Source of the DNA: Geodermatophilus tzadiensis
Lineage (GTDB): Bacteria > Actinomycetota > Actinomycetes > Mycobacteriales > Geodermatophilaceae
Assembly: GCF_003002915.1 (NCBI RefSeq)
Contig: NZ_PVTG01000007.1
Coordinates: 145,029-209,028 of the forward strand
Direction of reading: 5' to 3'
DNA: 64,000 nt
Below, piece by piece: positions 6,837 through 16,276 of this stretch. The position numbers were made by a program, and so were the translations under genes. Under the pieces are notes generated by a model, which did not search any database, was not told the origin of the DNA, and saw nothing but the letters and a program-made list of their open reading frames with translations. The stretch's first letter is position 1; each line of letters starts with the position of its first letter.

Positions 6837-8482
6837 GCACCGGTAGACGCCGGGTGGAGGCGGGACTCATCGGTGCCGAGGTCGACCACCCGCCACCGCT
6901 CGTCGAGGGCCGCGGCGTCGTGGGTGACCAGCAGCACGGCGCGGGCGTCGCGGGCCAGCAGGTCGAGCACGCGGGCCGACAGCGCGGGGTCCAGGTGCGC
7001 GGTGGGCTCGTCGAGCAGCAGCACGTCGGCCGGGCTGAGCAGCGCGCGGGCCAGCCCGACCCGCGCTCGCTCGCCGGCCGACAGGCGCTCCCCGCCTTCT
7101 CCCACCCAGCCGTCCAGCCCGGGTGCGGTGGCCAGGTGCGCGAGCCCGACGTCGTCGAGGACGGCGAGCAGCTCGGCGTCGGTGGCGTCGTGCCGGCCCA
7201 GGCGCAGGTTGCCGGCCAGCGTGCCGCCGAGCAGCTGCGGCGCCTGCGCGGCCCAGGCCAGCCGTGACCGGACGCCGTCCAGCGGCAGCTCGCGCAGGTC
7301 GGTGCCGCCGAGGGTGACCCGCCCGGCGTCGGGGTCCCGTGCGCGCAGCGCCAGGTCCAGCACGGTGCTCTTGCCCGCGCCGCTGCGTCCGGTCAGCGCC
7401 ACCTTCGCCCCGTCGGCGACGGCGAGGTCGAGGCCGGCGACGGCCGGCTCCGCGCTGCCCGGGTAGCGCAGCGTGACGCCCTCCAGCCGCAGCGCCGACC
7501 CCGGCGGCAGCGGCGCGGGCTCCTGGGGGTCGGTCACCGCGGGCCGCTGCTCCCCCAGCTCCCGCACCCGGCCGGCGGCGGCGCGGATGCCGCCGGCGAC
7601 GCTCCACGCCACGCCCAGCCCGCCCACGGCCTCGAACGCCCCGAGCACCCCCAGCGCGCACGCCGCCAGCAGCAGCACGTCGGTGGTCCCCGCGGCGACG
7701 TCGGTGCCGACCAGCCAGAGCGCCGCGACCAGGCCCAGCCCGGGCACGCCCTCCCGGCACAGCGTCGTGGCCGCGGCCAGCCGGGCGGCGGCCCGCTCGG
7801 CCTCCTCCTGCCGGTCGAGGTGGCCCTCCAGCGCGCGCAGCGCCGTCGCGCCGCCGTCCCCGCCGAGGTGGTCGGCCAGGCCGCGCACCAGGTCGAGGGT
7901 GTCGGCGGCGACGGCGGCGTCGGCCCGCGCCGCGGCCACCGCGGCGCGCCGTCCGGCCCGGGCCGCGGCGGCCGGCACGGCGACGCCGAGCACCAGCAGC
8001 AGCCCGGCGAGCACCAGCGCGGTGGCCGGCGAGACCAGCGCGGTGGACGCCACGGCGACCCCGCCGGCGACGACGGCCAGCCCGGTGGGCACCACCAGCC
8101 GGGCGACCACGCCCTGCAGCTCGTCGACGTCGGTGCGCACCCGCGACAGCAGCTGCCCGCCGCGCGCGCCGCTCAGCGCCGCGGGCGCCAGCGGGGTCAG
8201 CCGCTCGAGCAGCCGCCCCCGCACCCGGGCCACCAGCCGCAGGGTGACGTCGTGGGTGACCAGCCGCTCGGTGTAGCGCAGCGCGGCGCGGGCGACGCCG
8301 AAGAAGCGCACCCCGGTGATCAGCGGCATGAGCACCAGCAGCGTCGAGGGCCGCTGCGACGCGCCGGTGATCAGCGCGCCGGACGTGGCCAGCAGGCCCG
8401 CGCCGCACAGCACGGTGAGCGCGCCCAGGACGACCGCCAGCGCCGTCCGCGGGCCGCGCACCAGCCCGAGCAGCTCGCTCAC
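6833..8482 (-). CDS. cydC: Thiol/heme-exporter-type ABC protein CydC
   Basis: 549 residues from GTG 8482, whose GTGA overlaps the cydD stop. An N-terminal six-helix exporter domain (about 1-310) is followed by an ATPase domain with Walker A GRSGAGKST, signature LSAGERARVGLARALL and Walker B VLLLDEPTAHLD. With CydD it forms the heterodimeric inner-membrane ABC transporter known to move cysteine/glutathione and, in recent work, heme, and it is required for cytochrome bd assembly. The signature reads LSAGE rather than LSGGQ. Reading frames extending further upstream are shadows of cydD. Confidence 0.95.
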   Translation of the reverse strand: MSELLGLVRGPRTALAVVLGALTVLCGAGLLATSGALITGASQRPSTLLVLMPLITGVRFFGVARAALRYTERLVTHDVTLRLVARVRGRLLERLTPLAPAALSGARGGQLLSRVRTDVDELQGVVARLVVPTGLAVVAGGVAVASTALVSPATALVLAGLLLVLGVAVPAAAARAGRRAAVAAARADAAVAADTLDLVRGLADHLGGDGGATALRALEGHLDRQEEAERAAARLAAATTLCREGVPGLGLVAALWLVGTDVAAGTTDVLLLAACALGVLGAFEAVGGLGVAWSVAGGIRAAAGRVRELGEQRPAVTDPQEPAPLPPGSALRLEGVTLRYPGSAEPAVAGLDLAVADGAKVALTGRSGAGKSTVLDLALRARDPDAGRVTLGGTDLRELPLDGVRSRLAWAAQAPQLLGGTLAGNLRLGRHDATDAELLAVLDDVGLAHLATAPGLDGWVGEGGERLSAGERARVGLARALLSPADVLLLDEPTAHLDPALSARVLDLLARDARAVLLVTHDAAALDERWRVVDLGTDESRLHPASTGA

Positions 8483-10134
8483 CGGGGCACCGCGGGCAGC
8501 GCCAGGGCGCCGTCGGCCAGGGCCACGACCCGGTCGTGCAGCGCGAGCGGGGCGGTCCGGTGGGTGACGGTGACCACGGTGCGCCCGGCCGCAGCCTCCT
8601 CGAGCGCCGCCAGCACCGCCTGCTCGGTGGCCTCGTCGAGCTGGCCGGTGGGCTCGTCGAGCACCAGCAGGCCGGCGTCCTTGACCAGCGCGCGGGCCAG
8701 CGCCAGGCGCACCCGCTCGCCGCCCGAGAGCCGGGCGGCGTCCTCGCCCAGGGGTGTGTCCGTCCCCTGCGGCAGCCGGCGCACCACCTCGAGCAGGCCG
8801 GCCCGCGCCAGTGCCCGCTCCACCTCGGCGGCGGTGGCGTCCGGCCGGCCCAGACGCACGTTGTCGGCGACGCTGCCCGGCAGCAGGAACGGCCGCTCGG
8901 GCACGTGCGCCACCCGGGCGCGCCAGGCGGCGGGGTCGAGCTCGGTCAGCGGCACGCCGTCGACGAGCACGGCGCCCTCGTCGGGGACGGCGAAGCCGAG
9001 CAGCAGCCGCACCAGGCTGGTCTTGCCCGCCCCGCTCGGGCCGACGAGCGCGGTGCGCGACAGCGGCGGCAGGTCGAGGTCGACGCCGTCGAGGGCCGCC
9101 CGCCCGCCGTGGCGCAGGGTGACGCCGCGCAGCGTCACGGCCGGCACGCCGGCGGGCACCGGGCGGCTGCCGGAGGCCGGCTCGGGGGCGTCGAGCAGCG
9201 CGAACACCCGCTCGGCCGCCGGCTCCCCCTCCAGGCCGGCGTGCCGGTCGGCGCCCAGGGCGCGCAGCGGCGCGAAGAACTCCGGCGTCAGCAGCAGCAC
9301 CAGCAGCGCCCGCTGCAGGGTCAGCTGCCCCTCGAAGAGCCGCACGCCGACGGTGACCGCGACCAGCGCCGTGCACAGGACCGCGCCGAACTCGAGCACG
9401 AAGCCGGACAGGAACGCGGTGCGCAGCACCCGCATCGTGCTGACCCGGTGGGCCTCGCTGACGTCGGTGAGCCAGCGCGCGCTCGACCGCGCCCGCCCGT
9501 AGGCCACCAGCGTGGGCAGCACCCGCAGCGTGTCGGCCAGCGACGCCCCGAGCCGGGCCAGCGTCTCCCACTGGGCGCGCGCGGCGCGGGCGGCCAGCGT
9601 GCCGGTCAGCCACAGGAACAGCAGCACCAGCGGGCCGGTGAGCAGCAGGATCAGCGCCGACGCGGGGTCGAGCACCAGCACGGTCGCGGCCACCAGCGGC
9701 GGGACGACGGCGGCCGCCGTCGCCCCGGGCAGCAGCCGGCCGACGACGCCGTCGAGCCGGCCGACCCCCTCGGTGACCGTGGTGACCAGCTCGCCGTCCT
9801 GCTGCGCGCCGGCGTGCGCGGGACCGAGGGCGACCAGCTTGCGCAGCAGCGCCCCGCGCAGCCGGCGGCGGACCCGCGCCGAGGTGCGGGCCACCGCCCG
9901 GTCGCGGACGGCGAGCACCCCGGCCCGCGCCAGCCAGGCCGCCGCCACCCCGCCGAGGGAGCCGGCGAGCGCGGCGGGTCGCGCGCCGTCGACGACCGCG
10001 GCCACGAAGGCGGCGACCAGCGCCCACTGCACCACCAGCAGCGCCCAGGTGAGCACGCCGGCGACCGCGCACAGCACCACCGAGCGGCGGACGCCGGGCA
10101 CCGTGAGCAGCCGCCCGGCCGGGCCCCGGGGCAT
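8479..10134 (-). CDS. cydD: Thiol/heme-exporter-type ABC protein CydD
   Basis: 551 residues with ATG at 10134 sharing its first base with the cydB stop (TGATG). An exporter-type transmembrane domain occupies about residues 15-300; the nucleotide-binding domain shows Walker A GPSGAGKTS, signature LSGGERVRLALARAL and Walker B LLVLDEPTGQLD. It partners CydC, encoded immediately downstream with a GTGA overlap. The order cydA-cydB-cydD-cydC in one tightly overlapped operon implies co-expression of oxidase and maturation transporter. The closely similar exporter architecture of CydC makes D versus C rest mainly on order. Confidence 0.93.
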   Translation of the reverse strand: MPRGPAGRLLTVPGVRRSVVLCAVAGVLTWALLVVQWALVAAFVAAVVDGARPAALAGSLGGVAAAWLARAGVLAVRDRAVARTSARVRRRLRGALLRKLVALGPAHAGAQQDGELVTTVTEGVGRLDGVVGRLLPGATAAAVVPPLVAATVLVLDPASALILLLTGPLVLLFLWLTGTLAARAARAQWETLARLGASLADTLRVLPTLVAYGRARSSARWLTDVSEAHRVSTMRVLRTAFLSGFVLEFGAVLCTALVAVTVGVRLFEGQLTLQRALLVLLLTPEFFAPLRALGADRHAGLEGEPAAERVFALLDAPEPASGSRPVPAGVPAVTLRGVTLRHGGRAALDGVDLDLPPLSRTALVGPSGAGKTSLVRLLLGFAVPDEGAVLVDGVPLTELDPAAWRARVAHVPERPFLLPGSVADNVRLGRPDATAAEVERALARAGLLEVVRRLPQGTDTPLGEDAARLSGGERVRLALARALVKDAGLLVLDEPTGQLDEATEQAVLAALEEAAAGRTVVTVTHRTAPLALHDRVVALADGALALPAVPR

Positions 10135-11168
10135 CAGTAGCCGTGCTTGAGCGAGCCCTCGTCGGGGCGGACGCGCTCACGGAAGACGTAGTAGTTCCAG
10201 ATCTGGTAGCCGATGATCAGCGGCAGGAAGATCCCGCCCACCCAGGTCATCAGCACCAGCGTGTAGTGCTGGCTGGCCGTCTCCTCCAGCGTCAGGCCGA
10301 AGTCGGGGTCGAGCGTGGAGGGCAGCACCTCGCCGCGGGTGAACAGCGCGATGAACACCGTGACGGTGGCGAACAGGATGGTCAGGCCGCTCATCGTGAA
10401 GGCGAGGGTGTCGCGGCGGCGGGACAGCGCCAGCCAGATGCTGGCCAGGGTGAGGAACGCCGCGACCGGGAAGAACCAGGGCAGCACGCCGAAGCTCTCG
10501 AACAGGCCCTCGGTCACGTAGCCCATGACGACGAACCCGACGACCGCCACCGTGGCCAGCGCGCCCCAGCGCAGCGCGGCCCGGCGGGCGCGGTCGTAGA
10601 GCACGGTGTCGGTGTGCAGGCGCAGCAGCAGGAAGTTGGCGCCGTGCAGCATGAACAGCAGCAGCGTCGTCGCCCCGCCGAGCAGCGAGAACGGCGTGAA
10701 CATCTCCAGCAGCCCGCCCTGCACCCGCCCCTCGCGGCCCACCGGCATGCCCTCGATGAGCTTGGCCATGATGACGCCCCACAGGAACGAGGGGACGACG
10801 CTGCCGGCGAAGGACATCCAGTCCCAGAACGCGCGCCACCGCTCGCTGTCGACCTGGTTGCGGTACTCGAAGGAGACCCCGCGCAGCAGCAGCGCCAGCA
10901 GGATGGCGACGAACAGCGGGTACATGCCACTGAACACCGCGCCGTACCAGACGGGGAAGGTGGAGAACATCAGCCCGGCGGCGGCGATCACCCACACCTC
11001 GTTGCCGTCCCAGAACGGCCCGATGGTGCCGGTCAGCGCCCGCTCCTCGGCCTCGGTGCGGGCGAGCGTGGGCCGCAGGATGTCGACGCCGAAGTCGAAG
11101 CCCTCGAGGAAGAAGTAGAGGGTGAAGGTGAGCGCGATCAGCCAGAACCACAGGGTGACCAGGTCCAC
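10134..11168 (-). CDS. cydB: Cytochrome bd ubiquinol/menaquinol oxidase subunit II
   Basis: 344 residues from GTG 11168, preceded by GAGGA; starting here gives the family N-terminus (VDLVTLWFWLIALTFTLYFF), and upstream in-frame sequence is shadow. Family landmarks are FFLEGFDFGVDIL near residue 20, TIGPFWDGNEVWVI near 50 and a C-terminal LPLIIGYQIWNYYVF helix. CydB is the non-heme partner of CydA in the membrane-bound high-affinity quinol oxidase that reduces oxygen to water. Two bases separate it from the cydA stop, and its stop overlaps the cydD start. Confidence 0.96.
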   Translation of the reverse strand: MDLVTLWFWLIALTFTLYFFLEGFDFGVDILRPTLARTEAEERALTGTIGPFWDGNEVWVIAAAGLMFSTFPVWYGAVFSGMYPLFVAILLALLLRGVSFEYRNQVDSERWRAFWDWMSFAGSVVPSFLWGVIMAKLIEGMPVGREGRVQGGLLEMFTPFSLLGGATTLLLFMLHGANFLLLRLHTDTVLYDRARRAALRWGALATVAVVGFVVMGYVTEGLFESFGVLPWFFPVAAFLTLASIWLALSRRRDTLAFTMSGLTILFATVTVFIALFTRGEVLPSTLDPDFGLTLEETASQHYTLVLMTWVGGIFLPLIIGYQIWNYYVFRERVRPDEGSLKHGY

Positions 11169-11170
11169 CG

Positions 11171-12595
11171 TCAGTTCCTCCTCTCGTACCCCTGCAGGCC
11201 CACACCCTCGTAGTCCGGCGCGGGCGCGGCCACCAGCTGCGCCTCGGGCTTGCGGTGGATGCCGGCGCGCGCGGTGACGCTGAGCAGGTAGACGTCCAGC
11301 CCGATGAGCGCCAGGTACACCACCCACAGCCCGATCAGCCCGGCGAGCACCTCGCCGAAGGTGTTGGGGCTGACGCCCTCCTCCACCGTCAGCAGCCCGT
11401 AGACCATGAACGGCTGGCGGCCCATCTCGGTGACAATCCAGCCGGTGAAGTTGGCGATCCACGGCAGCGGGATGAACAGCACCAGCGCCCGGAGGAACCA
11501 GCGGGTCCCGTCCAGGCCGCGCCTGCGCCGCCACCAGAGGAACAGGCCCAGGAACGCCGTGGCCAGCAGCAGCGAGCCGATGCCGACCATGATCCGGAAC
11601 GACCAGTACACCCAGGTCACGGGCGGGATGTAGTCGCCCTCGCCGTAGAGCTCCTGGTACTCCTCGTTGAGCGGGATGAGCCCCTCGTAGCGGCCCTCGA
11701 AGCTGTTGTAGGCCAGCACCGACCCGACGATGGGGATCTCGATGTTGAACGAGTTCTCCTGCGCCTCCTCGTCGATGAACGCGACCAGCGACCACGGCGC
11801 CGGGGAGTCCGACGTCTCCCACTGGGCCTCCATCGCCGCGAACTTCATCGGCTGGTCCTCGCGCGCCACCTGCGCCTCGGTGTGCCCGCTGACGACGGAG
11901 AACACGGTGCCGATGGCGGCGAAGACCAGGCCGATGCGCAGCGAGGCGGAGTAGACGTCGGTGTCCTGCCGGCGCAGCAGGTGGAAGGCGCTGATACCGA
12001 GCACGAAGAAGGCGGCGACCACCCAGGCGCTGCCCTGCACGTGGGCGAAGTACAGCCAGGCCTTGTAGTTGAAGACGACGGCACCGAAGTCGGTGAGCCG
12101 GGCCTGGCCCTCGACGACCTCGTAGCCCACGGGGTGGTGCATCCAGGCGTTGGCCAGCACGATCCAGAACGCGCTGATCTGCGTGCCGATGGCGACCAGC
12201 CAGATGCTGCCCAGCCGCATCCAGGGCCTGAGCCGGTCCTTGCCGAACCACCACAGCCCGATGAAGGTGCTCTCCAGGAAGAACGCCATGAGCACCTCGA
12301 GCGCCAGCGGGACGCCGAAGATGTTGCCGACGAAGTCGGAGTACTCGCTCCAGTTCATCCCGAACTGGAACTCCTGCACGATCCCGGTGACCACGCCGAC
12401 GGCGAAGTTGATGAGGAAGAGGTGACCGAAGAAGTTGGTCATCTTCTCGTAGACGTGCCGCCGGTCCTCGCGGACGTAGGCGATCGTCTCCATCACCGCG
12501 ATGAGGAAGGCCAGTCCCACGGTCAGCGAGACGAAGAAGAAGTGGAAGATGCTGGTCGAGGCGAACTGGAACCTGCTGAGCTCGACCACGTCCAC
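11171..12595 (-). CDS. cydA: Cytochrome bd ubiquinol/menaquinol oxidase subunit I
   Basis: 474 residues from GTG 12595 with an upstream AGGTGG. Expected heme ligands are present: His18 and His185 for the high-spin/b595/d side and b558, and Met391 in TGWIVTEMGRQP. Membrane glutamates Glu100 and Glu108 (LALEVLMAFFLEST) line the proton path. The Q-loop segment (GHTEAQVAREDQPMK, from about 238) is short, as in most Gram-positive enzymes. About nine transmembrane helices. It is the catalytic subunit of the high-affinity terminal oxidase, useful under low oxygen or nitrosative stress. First gene of cydABDC-hydrolase; a TTGC-GT-GCAA palindrome lies about 72 bases upstream. Confidence 0.97.
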   Translation of the reverse strand: MDVVELSRFQFASTSIFHFFFVSLTVGLAFLIAVMETIAYVREDRRHVYEKMTNFFGHLFLINFAVGVVTGIVQEFQFGMNWSEYSDFVGNIFGVPLALEVLMAFFLESTFIGLWWFGKDRLRPWMRLGSIWLVAIGTQISAFWIVLANAWMHHPVGYEVVEGQARLTDFGAVVFNYKAWLYFAHVQGSAWVVAAFFVLGISAFHLLRRQDTDVYSASLRIGLVFAAIGTVFSVVSGHTEAQVAREDQPMKFAAMEAQWETSDSPAPWSLVAFIDEEAQENSFNIEIPIVGSVLAYNSFEGRYEGLIPLNEEYQELYGEGDYIPPVTWVYWSFRIMVGIGSLLLATAFLGLFLWWRRRRGLDGTRWFLRALVLFIPLPWIANFTGWIVTEMGRQPFMVYGLLTVEEGVSPNTFGEVLAGLIGLWVVYLALIGLDVYLLSVTARAGIHRKPEAQLVAAPAPDYEGVGLQGYERRN

Positions 12596-12666
12596 GTGCG
12601 CACCACCTCGTCCGGGAGCCCGGCAGGGGACGCGCGGGGCTGGCGCGGCGGCCGGGCGCCCTCAGG

Positions 12667-12678
12667 GTTGCACGCAAC
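12667..12678. promoter_or_regulatory. Palindrome upstream of cydA (GTTGC-AC-GCAAC)
   Basis: Perfect 5-bp inverted arms around two bases, between the divergent cydA and the 58-aa protein gene, about 72 bases from the cydA start. It resembles a small dimeric-repressor operator. It does not match the known Rex box (TTGTGAA-type), so the cognate regulator is unknown. Confidence 0.4.
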
Positions 12679-12760
12679 TAGCTGACCTGCACCGCGAGCG
12701 GGAGCGGCCCCGCGAGCGGGGCGGCAGGCCGCGGGGCCGGAGCCGTGCCAGGCTCCCGGG

Positions 12761-12937
12761 ATGGCCTTCGACCTGCACCGCGCCGACGGCGAGGTGATCC
12801 GCTACGAGGACGGCGCCCGCTTCAGCTTCACCGCCACCGGGCACCTCGTCGTCTACGACACCCGCGGCAACAAGACGCTCTACAGCCACCACAGCTGGGA
12901 CCGCATCGAGGAGCCCGTGCCCCCGCCGCGGACCTGA
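12761..12937 (+). CDS. Small conserved-looking hypothetical protein, 58 aa
   Basis: From ATG 12761 the frame encodes MAFDLHRADGEVIRYEDG and ends EEPVPPPRT. It is a compact, soluble, beta-rich-looking peptide with no membrane segment or signal. The composition (balanced acidic and basic residues, aromatic positions) is that of a real protein rather than a GC-rich shadow frame. It is divergent from cydA and convergent with the FAD monooxygenase, whose stop is 9 bases away. Upstream GC-rich sequence gives no clear ribosome-binding site. Function unknown. Confidence 0.6.
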   Translation: MAFDLHRADGEVIRYEDGARFSFTATGHLVVYDTRGNKTLYSHHSWDRIEEPVPPPRT

Positions 12938-12946
12938 CCGGGCGGC

Positions 12947-14896
12947 TCAGCGCCGCCCGGCGGGCACCGGCGCCGCCTCGACGAGGAACCGGCCGAGGAA
13001 GCCGGTCAGCTCCTCGTGCGCGTCGAGGGGCAGCACGGCCGCGACGTGCTGGTCGGGGCGGACGACGACCACGCACCCGGCGTCGCGGTCGATGCCGCGC
13101 GCGTCGAAGACGTCGCCGGCCCGGGCGTCGGGGCAGAACGCCTTCTCGTGGTCGACCAGGCCGAGCCGGCCCTTCCGGGGCAGCAGCACCGGGGGCAGCG
13201 CGTCGACGGCCAGCTCGCGGTGGTGCTGCTGGAAGACCGCGCGGACGTCGAGGACGGAGTCGGGGTCGGCGCCGGGCGGGGTGAACCGGACGAGCGGGGA
13301 CGCCGCCGACCCGAGGTGGTCGAGCAGCTGGCGGGCCCGCGACCCCGGGGCGGTGGGCGCGGGCCGGTCGGCGAAGACGTAGAGGCGCCAGGCGCCGTCG
13401 GCCCGGGCGACGTGCCCGAGGTGCAGCGGCCGCGCGTCGGCGAGCCGGACCACCGGCGCGGAGTGGAAGCGCATGCCCACCGGGAAGCCGCCGGCCAGGT
13501 GCTGGTGGGCGGCCCCGGCGGTGATCATCGACGGGGCGTACCGGGTGGCCACGCCGGCGGTGAAGCGGCCCTGCTGCACGAAGTACCGCTGGAACTCCGC
13601 CGGGTCGACGCCGTGGCCGTCGGCGTCGCCGGACTCCCGCGGCGGGGCGCTGAACATGCGGGCGAACTCGCGGTCGAAGTCGATGAGCTCCCGGGCGACC
13701 GCCTGCCGCTCGGCGGTGTAGGTGTGCAGCAGCTCGGGGCGGGCGGTCCCGCGCAGGACGGCGGCGAGCTTCCAGCCGAGGTTCCACGCGTCGGCCATGG
13801 AGACGTTCATCCCCTGGCCGGCCTTGGCGCTGTGCGTGTGGCAGGCGTCGCCGGCGATGAGGACGCGGGGCGTGCGGGTGGCCACCTCGGCGGCCGGGAC
13901 GTCGTCGAACCGGTCGCACAGCCGCTGGCCGATCTCGTAGACCGACCACCAGGCCACCTCGCGCACGTCGAGGGTGTAGGGGTGCAGCACCCGGTTGGCG
14001 ACCTCGGTGAGCTTCTCCGGGGTGACGCCGCGGGTCTCGAGCACCTCCCGGTCGTGGACGGCGTCGAGCTCGACGTAGAGCCGCACCAGGTAGCCGCCCT
14101 CGCGCGGGATGACCAGCAGGTTGCCCTGGTTGGCCGAGTGGATCGCGCACTTGAGCCGGATGTCGGGGAAGTCGGTGACCGCCAGGACGTCCATCACGCC
14201 CCAGGAGGAGTTCATGGGGTCGCCGACCAGCTCGCGGCCGATCGCGGCCCGGACGCTGCTGCGCGCCCCGTCGCAGCCGACGACGTAGCGGGCGCGGACG
14301 GTCGACGTCTCCCCGGTCGGGCGGCCGCCGCGGACGTGCTCGACGGTGACCGTCACCGGGTGGTCGGCCGTGCCGCCGGTGTCCACCCGCAGGTCGCGCA
14401 CCTGCAGCCCGTACCGCGGCTCCAGCCGGGCGGCCGACCGCGCCATGTGCTCCCGGAGCAGGTCGAGCATCCGCGCCTGGTTGACGATGACGTGCGGGAA
14501 CTCCGACAGCCCGTCCTCGGTGTCCTGCACCCGCCCGGTCCGCACGATCCGGCTCCGGTCGGCCGGGTCGGGCCGCCAGAAGGCGACCTCGTTGACCCAG
14601 TACGCCTCGTCCAGCAGGGGCCCGGCCAGGCCGAACGCCTCGAACACCTCCACGGTGCGGCAGGCGACCCCGTCGGCCTGGCCGACCGCGAGCGGGCCGT
14701 CCCGGCGGTCGACCACCACGGTCGCGATCTCGGGGAAGGCGGCCAGCTGCGCGGCCAGCACCAGGCCGGCCGGTCCGGTGCCGACGACGAGCACGTCGGC
14801 CTCCGCCGGCAGGCCCTCCGGCCGGGCCGCCACCGCGGGGTGCGGCTCCTGCCGGCGCGGGTCGCCGGTCCGGTAGCCGTCCAGGTGGAACTGCAC
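12947..14896 (-). CDS. FAD-dependent phenol/3-hydroxybenzoate-type monooxygenase
   Basis: 649 residues. FAD-binding GxGxxG is VVGTGPAG at residues 37-44, the DG motif is YVVGCDGARSSVR and the GD motif is VLIAGDACHTHSAKAGQGMN. The last 180 residues form the thioredoxin-like domain typical of phenol 2-monooxygenase and 3-hydroxybenzoate 4-monooxygenase, and total length matches that subgroup (about 640). It should hydroxylate an aromatic ring using NAD(P)H and O2 in the cytoplasm. No ring-cleavage or transport genes lie next to it, so it appears to work alone or with enzymes elsewhere. The substrate cannot be fixed from sequence. Confidence 0.9.
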   Translation of the reverse strand: MQFHLDGYRTGDPRRQEPHPAVAARPEGLPAEADVLVVGTGPAGLVLAAQLAAFPEIATVVVDRRDGPLAVGQADGVACRTVEVFEAFGLAGPLLDEAYWVNEVAFWRPDPADRSRIVRTGRVQDTEDGLSEFPHVIVNQARMLDLLREHMARSAARLEPRYGLQVRDLRVDTGGTADHPVTVTVEHVRGGRPTGETSTVRARYVVGCDGARSSVRAAIGRELVGDPMNSSWGVMDVLAVTDFPDIRLKCAIHSANQGNLLVIPREGGYLVRLYVELDAVHDREVLETRGVTPEKLTEVANRVLHPYTLDVREVAWWSVYEIGQRLCDRFDDVPAAEVATRTPRVLIAGDACHTHSAKAGQGMNVSMADAWNLGWKLAAVLRGTARPELLHTYTAERQAVARELIDFDREFARMFSAPPRESGDADGHGVDPAEFQRYFVQQGRFTAGVATRYAPSMITAGAAHQHLAGGFPVGMRFHSAPVVRLADARPLHLGHVARADGAWRLYVFADRPAPTAPGSRARQLLDHLGSAASPLVRFTPPGADPDSVLDVRAVFQQHHRELAVDALPPVLLPRKGRLGLVDHEKAFCPDARAGDVFDARGIDRDAGCVVVVRPDQHVAAVLPLDAHEELTGFLGRFLVEAAPVPAGRR

Positions 14897-14932
14897 GTCC
14901 TCGCCTCCCGTCCGCGCCGGGCGCCCGCGACG

Positions 14933-16276
14933 TCAGCCGCGGGGGCGCTCGCGACCCTCCCGGACCTTGACCGAGATGTCGATGGGCGTCCCGGCGAAGC
15001 CGAAGCGCTCGCGCAGCTTGCGCTCGAGGAAGCGCCGGTAGCCGGCCTCGAGGAAGCCGGTGGAGAAGACGACGAACCGCGGCGGCCGGACGTCGGCCTG
15101 CGTCACGTACTTGATCTTCGGGGCGCGGCCGCCGCGCGCCGGGGGCGGCGTCTCCTGCACCAGCTGGCGCACGTAGGCGTTGAGCTCCGCCGTCGGCACC
15201 CGGGTCTCCCAGGAGGCGATGGCGGCGCGCAGGTGGTCGGCCAGCCGGCCGACGCCGCGGCCGCTGGCCGCCGAGATGTTCACCCGGCTGGCCCACCTGA
15301 CGCGGGCGAGGTCGCGCTCGACCTCCTTCTCCAGCTGGGCGTGCCGGTCCTCGTCGAGGGTGTCCCACTTGTTGATCGCGATGACCAGCGCGCGGCCGGC
15401 CTCCACCACCTGGGTGATCACCCGCTGGTCCTGCTCGCTGATGACCTCGTCGGCGGCGAGCAGCACGACGGCCACCTCCGCGGCCTGGATCGCGGCCTCG
15501 GTGCGCAGGCTGGCGTAGTACTCGGTGCCGCTGGCGGTGTTGACCTTGCGGCGCAGGCCGGCGGTGTCGACGAAGCGCCACTCCTCCCCGCCCAGCGTGA
15601 TGATCGAGTCGACCGGGTCCACGGTGGTGCCCGCGACGGAGTCGACGACCGAGCGCTCCTCCTTGGCCAGCCGGTTGAGCAGGCTGGACTTGCCCACGTT
15701 GGGCCGCCCGACCAGCGCCACCCGCCGCGGGCCGCCCTCCTCCGGCTCCCCGCGCGGCGCCTCGGGCAGCGCGTCGAGCACCAGGTCGAGCAGGTCGCCC
15801 GAGCCGCGGCCGTGCAGCGCGCTCACCGGCTGCGGCTCGCCGAGGCCCAGCGACCACAGCTCGGCCGCGTTGGCCTCGCTGCGCTCGTCGTCGACCTTGT
15901 TCGCCACGACGATGACCGGCTGCTCGCTGCGCCGCAGGATCCGCGCGGCGGCCAGGTCGGTGTCGGTCGCCCCGACCGTGCTGTCGACGACGAGCACGAT
16001 CACGTCGGCGGTGCGCATCGCGTGCTCGGCCTGCCGGCTGATCGACGCGCCCAGCCCCTCGGCCCGGGGGTCCCAGCCACCGGTGTCGGTGACGGTGAAC
16101 CGCCGGCCGTTCCACAGCGCCTCGTAGGAGATGCGGTCGCGGGTCACGCCCGGGACGTCCTGCACCACCGCCGCGCGGCGGCCCAGGATCCGGTTCACCA
16201 GCGTCGACTTGCCCACGTTGGGCCGGCCGACGATCGCCACCACCGGCAGCGGGCCGCCGGTGCCCTCCTCGGTCAC
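14933..16276 (-). CDS. der: Ribosome-associated GTPase Der (EngA)
   Basis: 447 residues from GTG 16276, overlapping the cmk stop (GTGA). Two tandem GTPase domains: the first with [13 protein letters not shown] and NKVD, the second with [13 protein letters not shown] and NKWD, followed by a C-terminal KH-like domain (from about residue 355) ending REGRERPRG. Der is an essential factor for maturation of the 50S subunit. The cmk-der pair is conserved across actinobacteria, and here the two are translationally coupled. Confidence 0.97.
   Translation of the reverse strand: MTEEGTGGPLPVVAIVGRPNVGKSTLVNRILGRRAAVVQDVPGVTRDRISYEALWNGRRFTVTDTGGWDPRAEGLGASISRQAEHAMRTADVIVLVVDSTVGATDTDLAAARILRRSEQPVIVVANKVDDERSEANAAELWSLGLGEPQPVSALHGRGSGDLLDLVLDALPEAPRGEPEEGGPRRVALVGRPNVGKSSLLNRLAKEERSVVDSVAGTTVDPVDSIITLGGEEWRFVDTAGLRRKVNTASGTEYYASLRTEAAIQAAEVAVVLLAADEVISEQDQRVITQVVEAGRALVIAINKWDTLDEDRHAQLEKEVERDLARVRWASRVNISAASGRGVGRLADHLRAAIASWETRVPTAELNAYVRQLVQETPPPARGGRAPKIKYVTQADVRPPRFVVFSTGFLEAGYRRFLERKLRERFGFAGTPIDISVKVREGRERPRG

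Noticed and set aside
8536..10140. Plus-strand open frame opposite cydD
   Set aside because: Gln/Arg/His-rich antisense shadow; the minus strand encodes an intact ABC protein with all motifs.
10134..12677. Apparent 847-residue product ending in CydB
   Set aside because: The first 500 residues are an out-of-frame reading of cydA; the family N-terminus and ribosome site place the real start at 11168.
12667..12678. Rex operator upstream of cydA
   Set aside because: The known site is a TTGTGAA-type repeat with longer spacing; this palindrome does not match.
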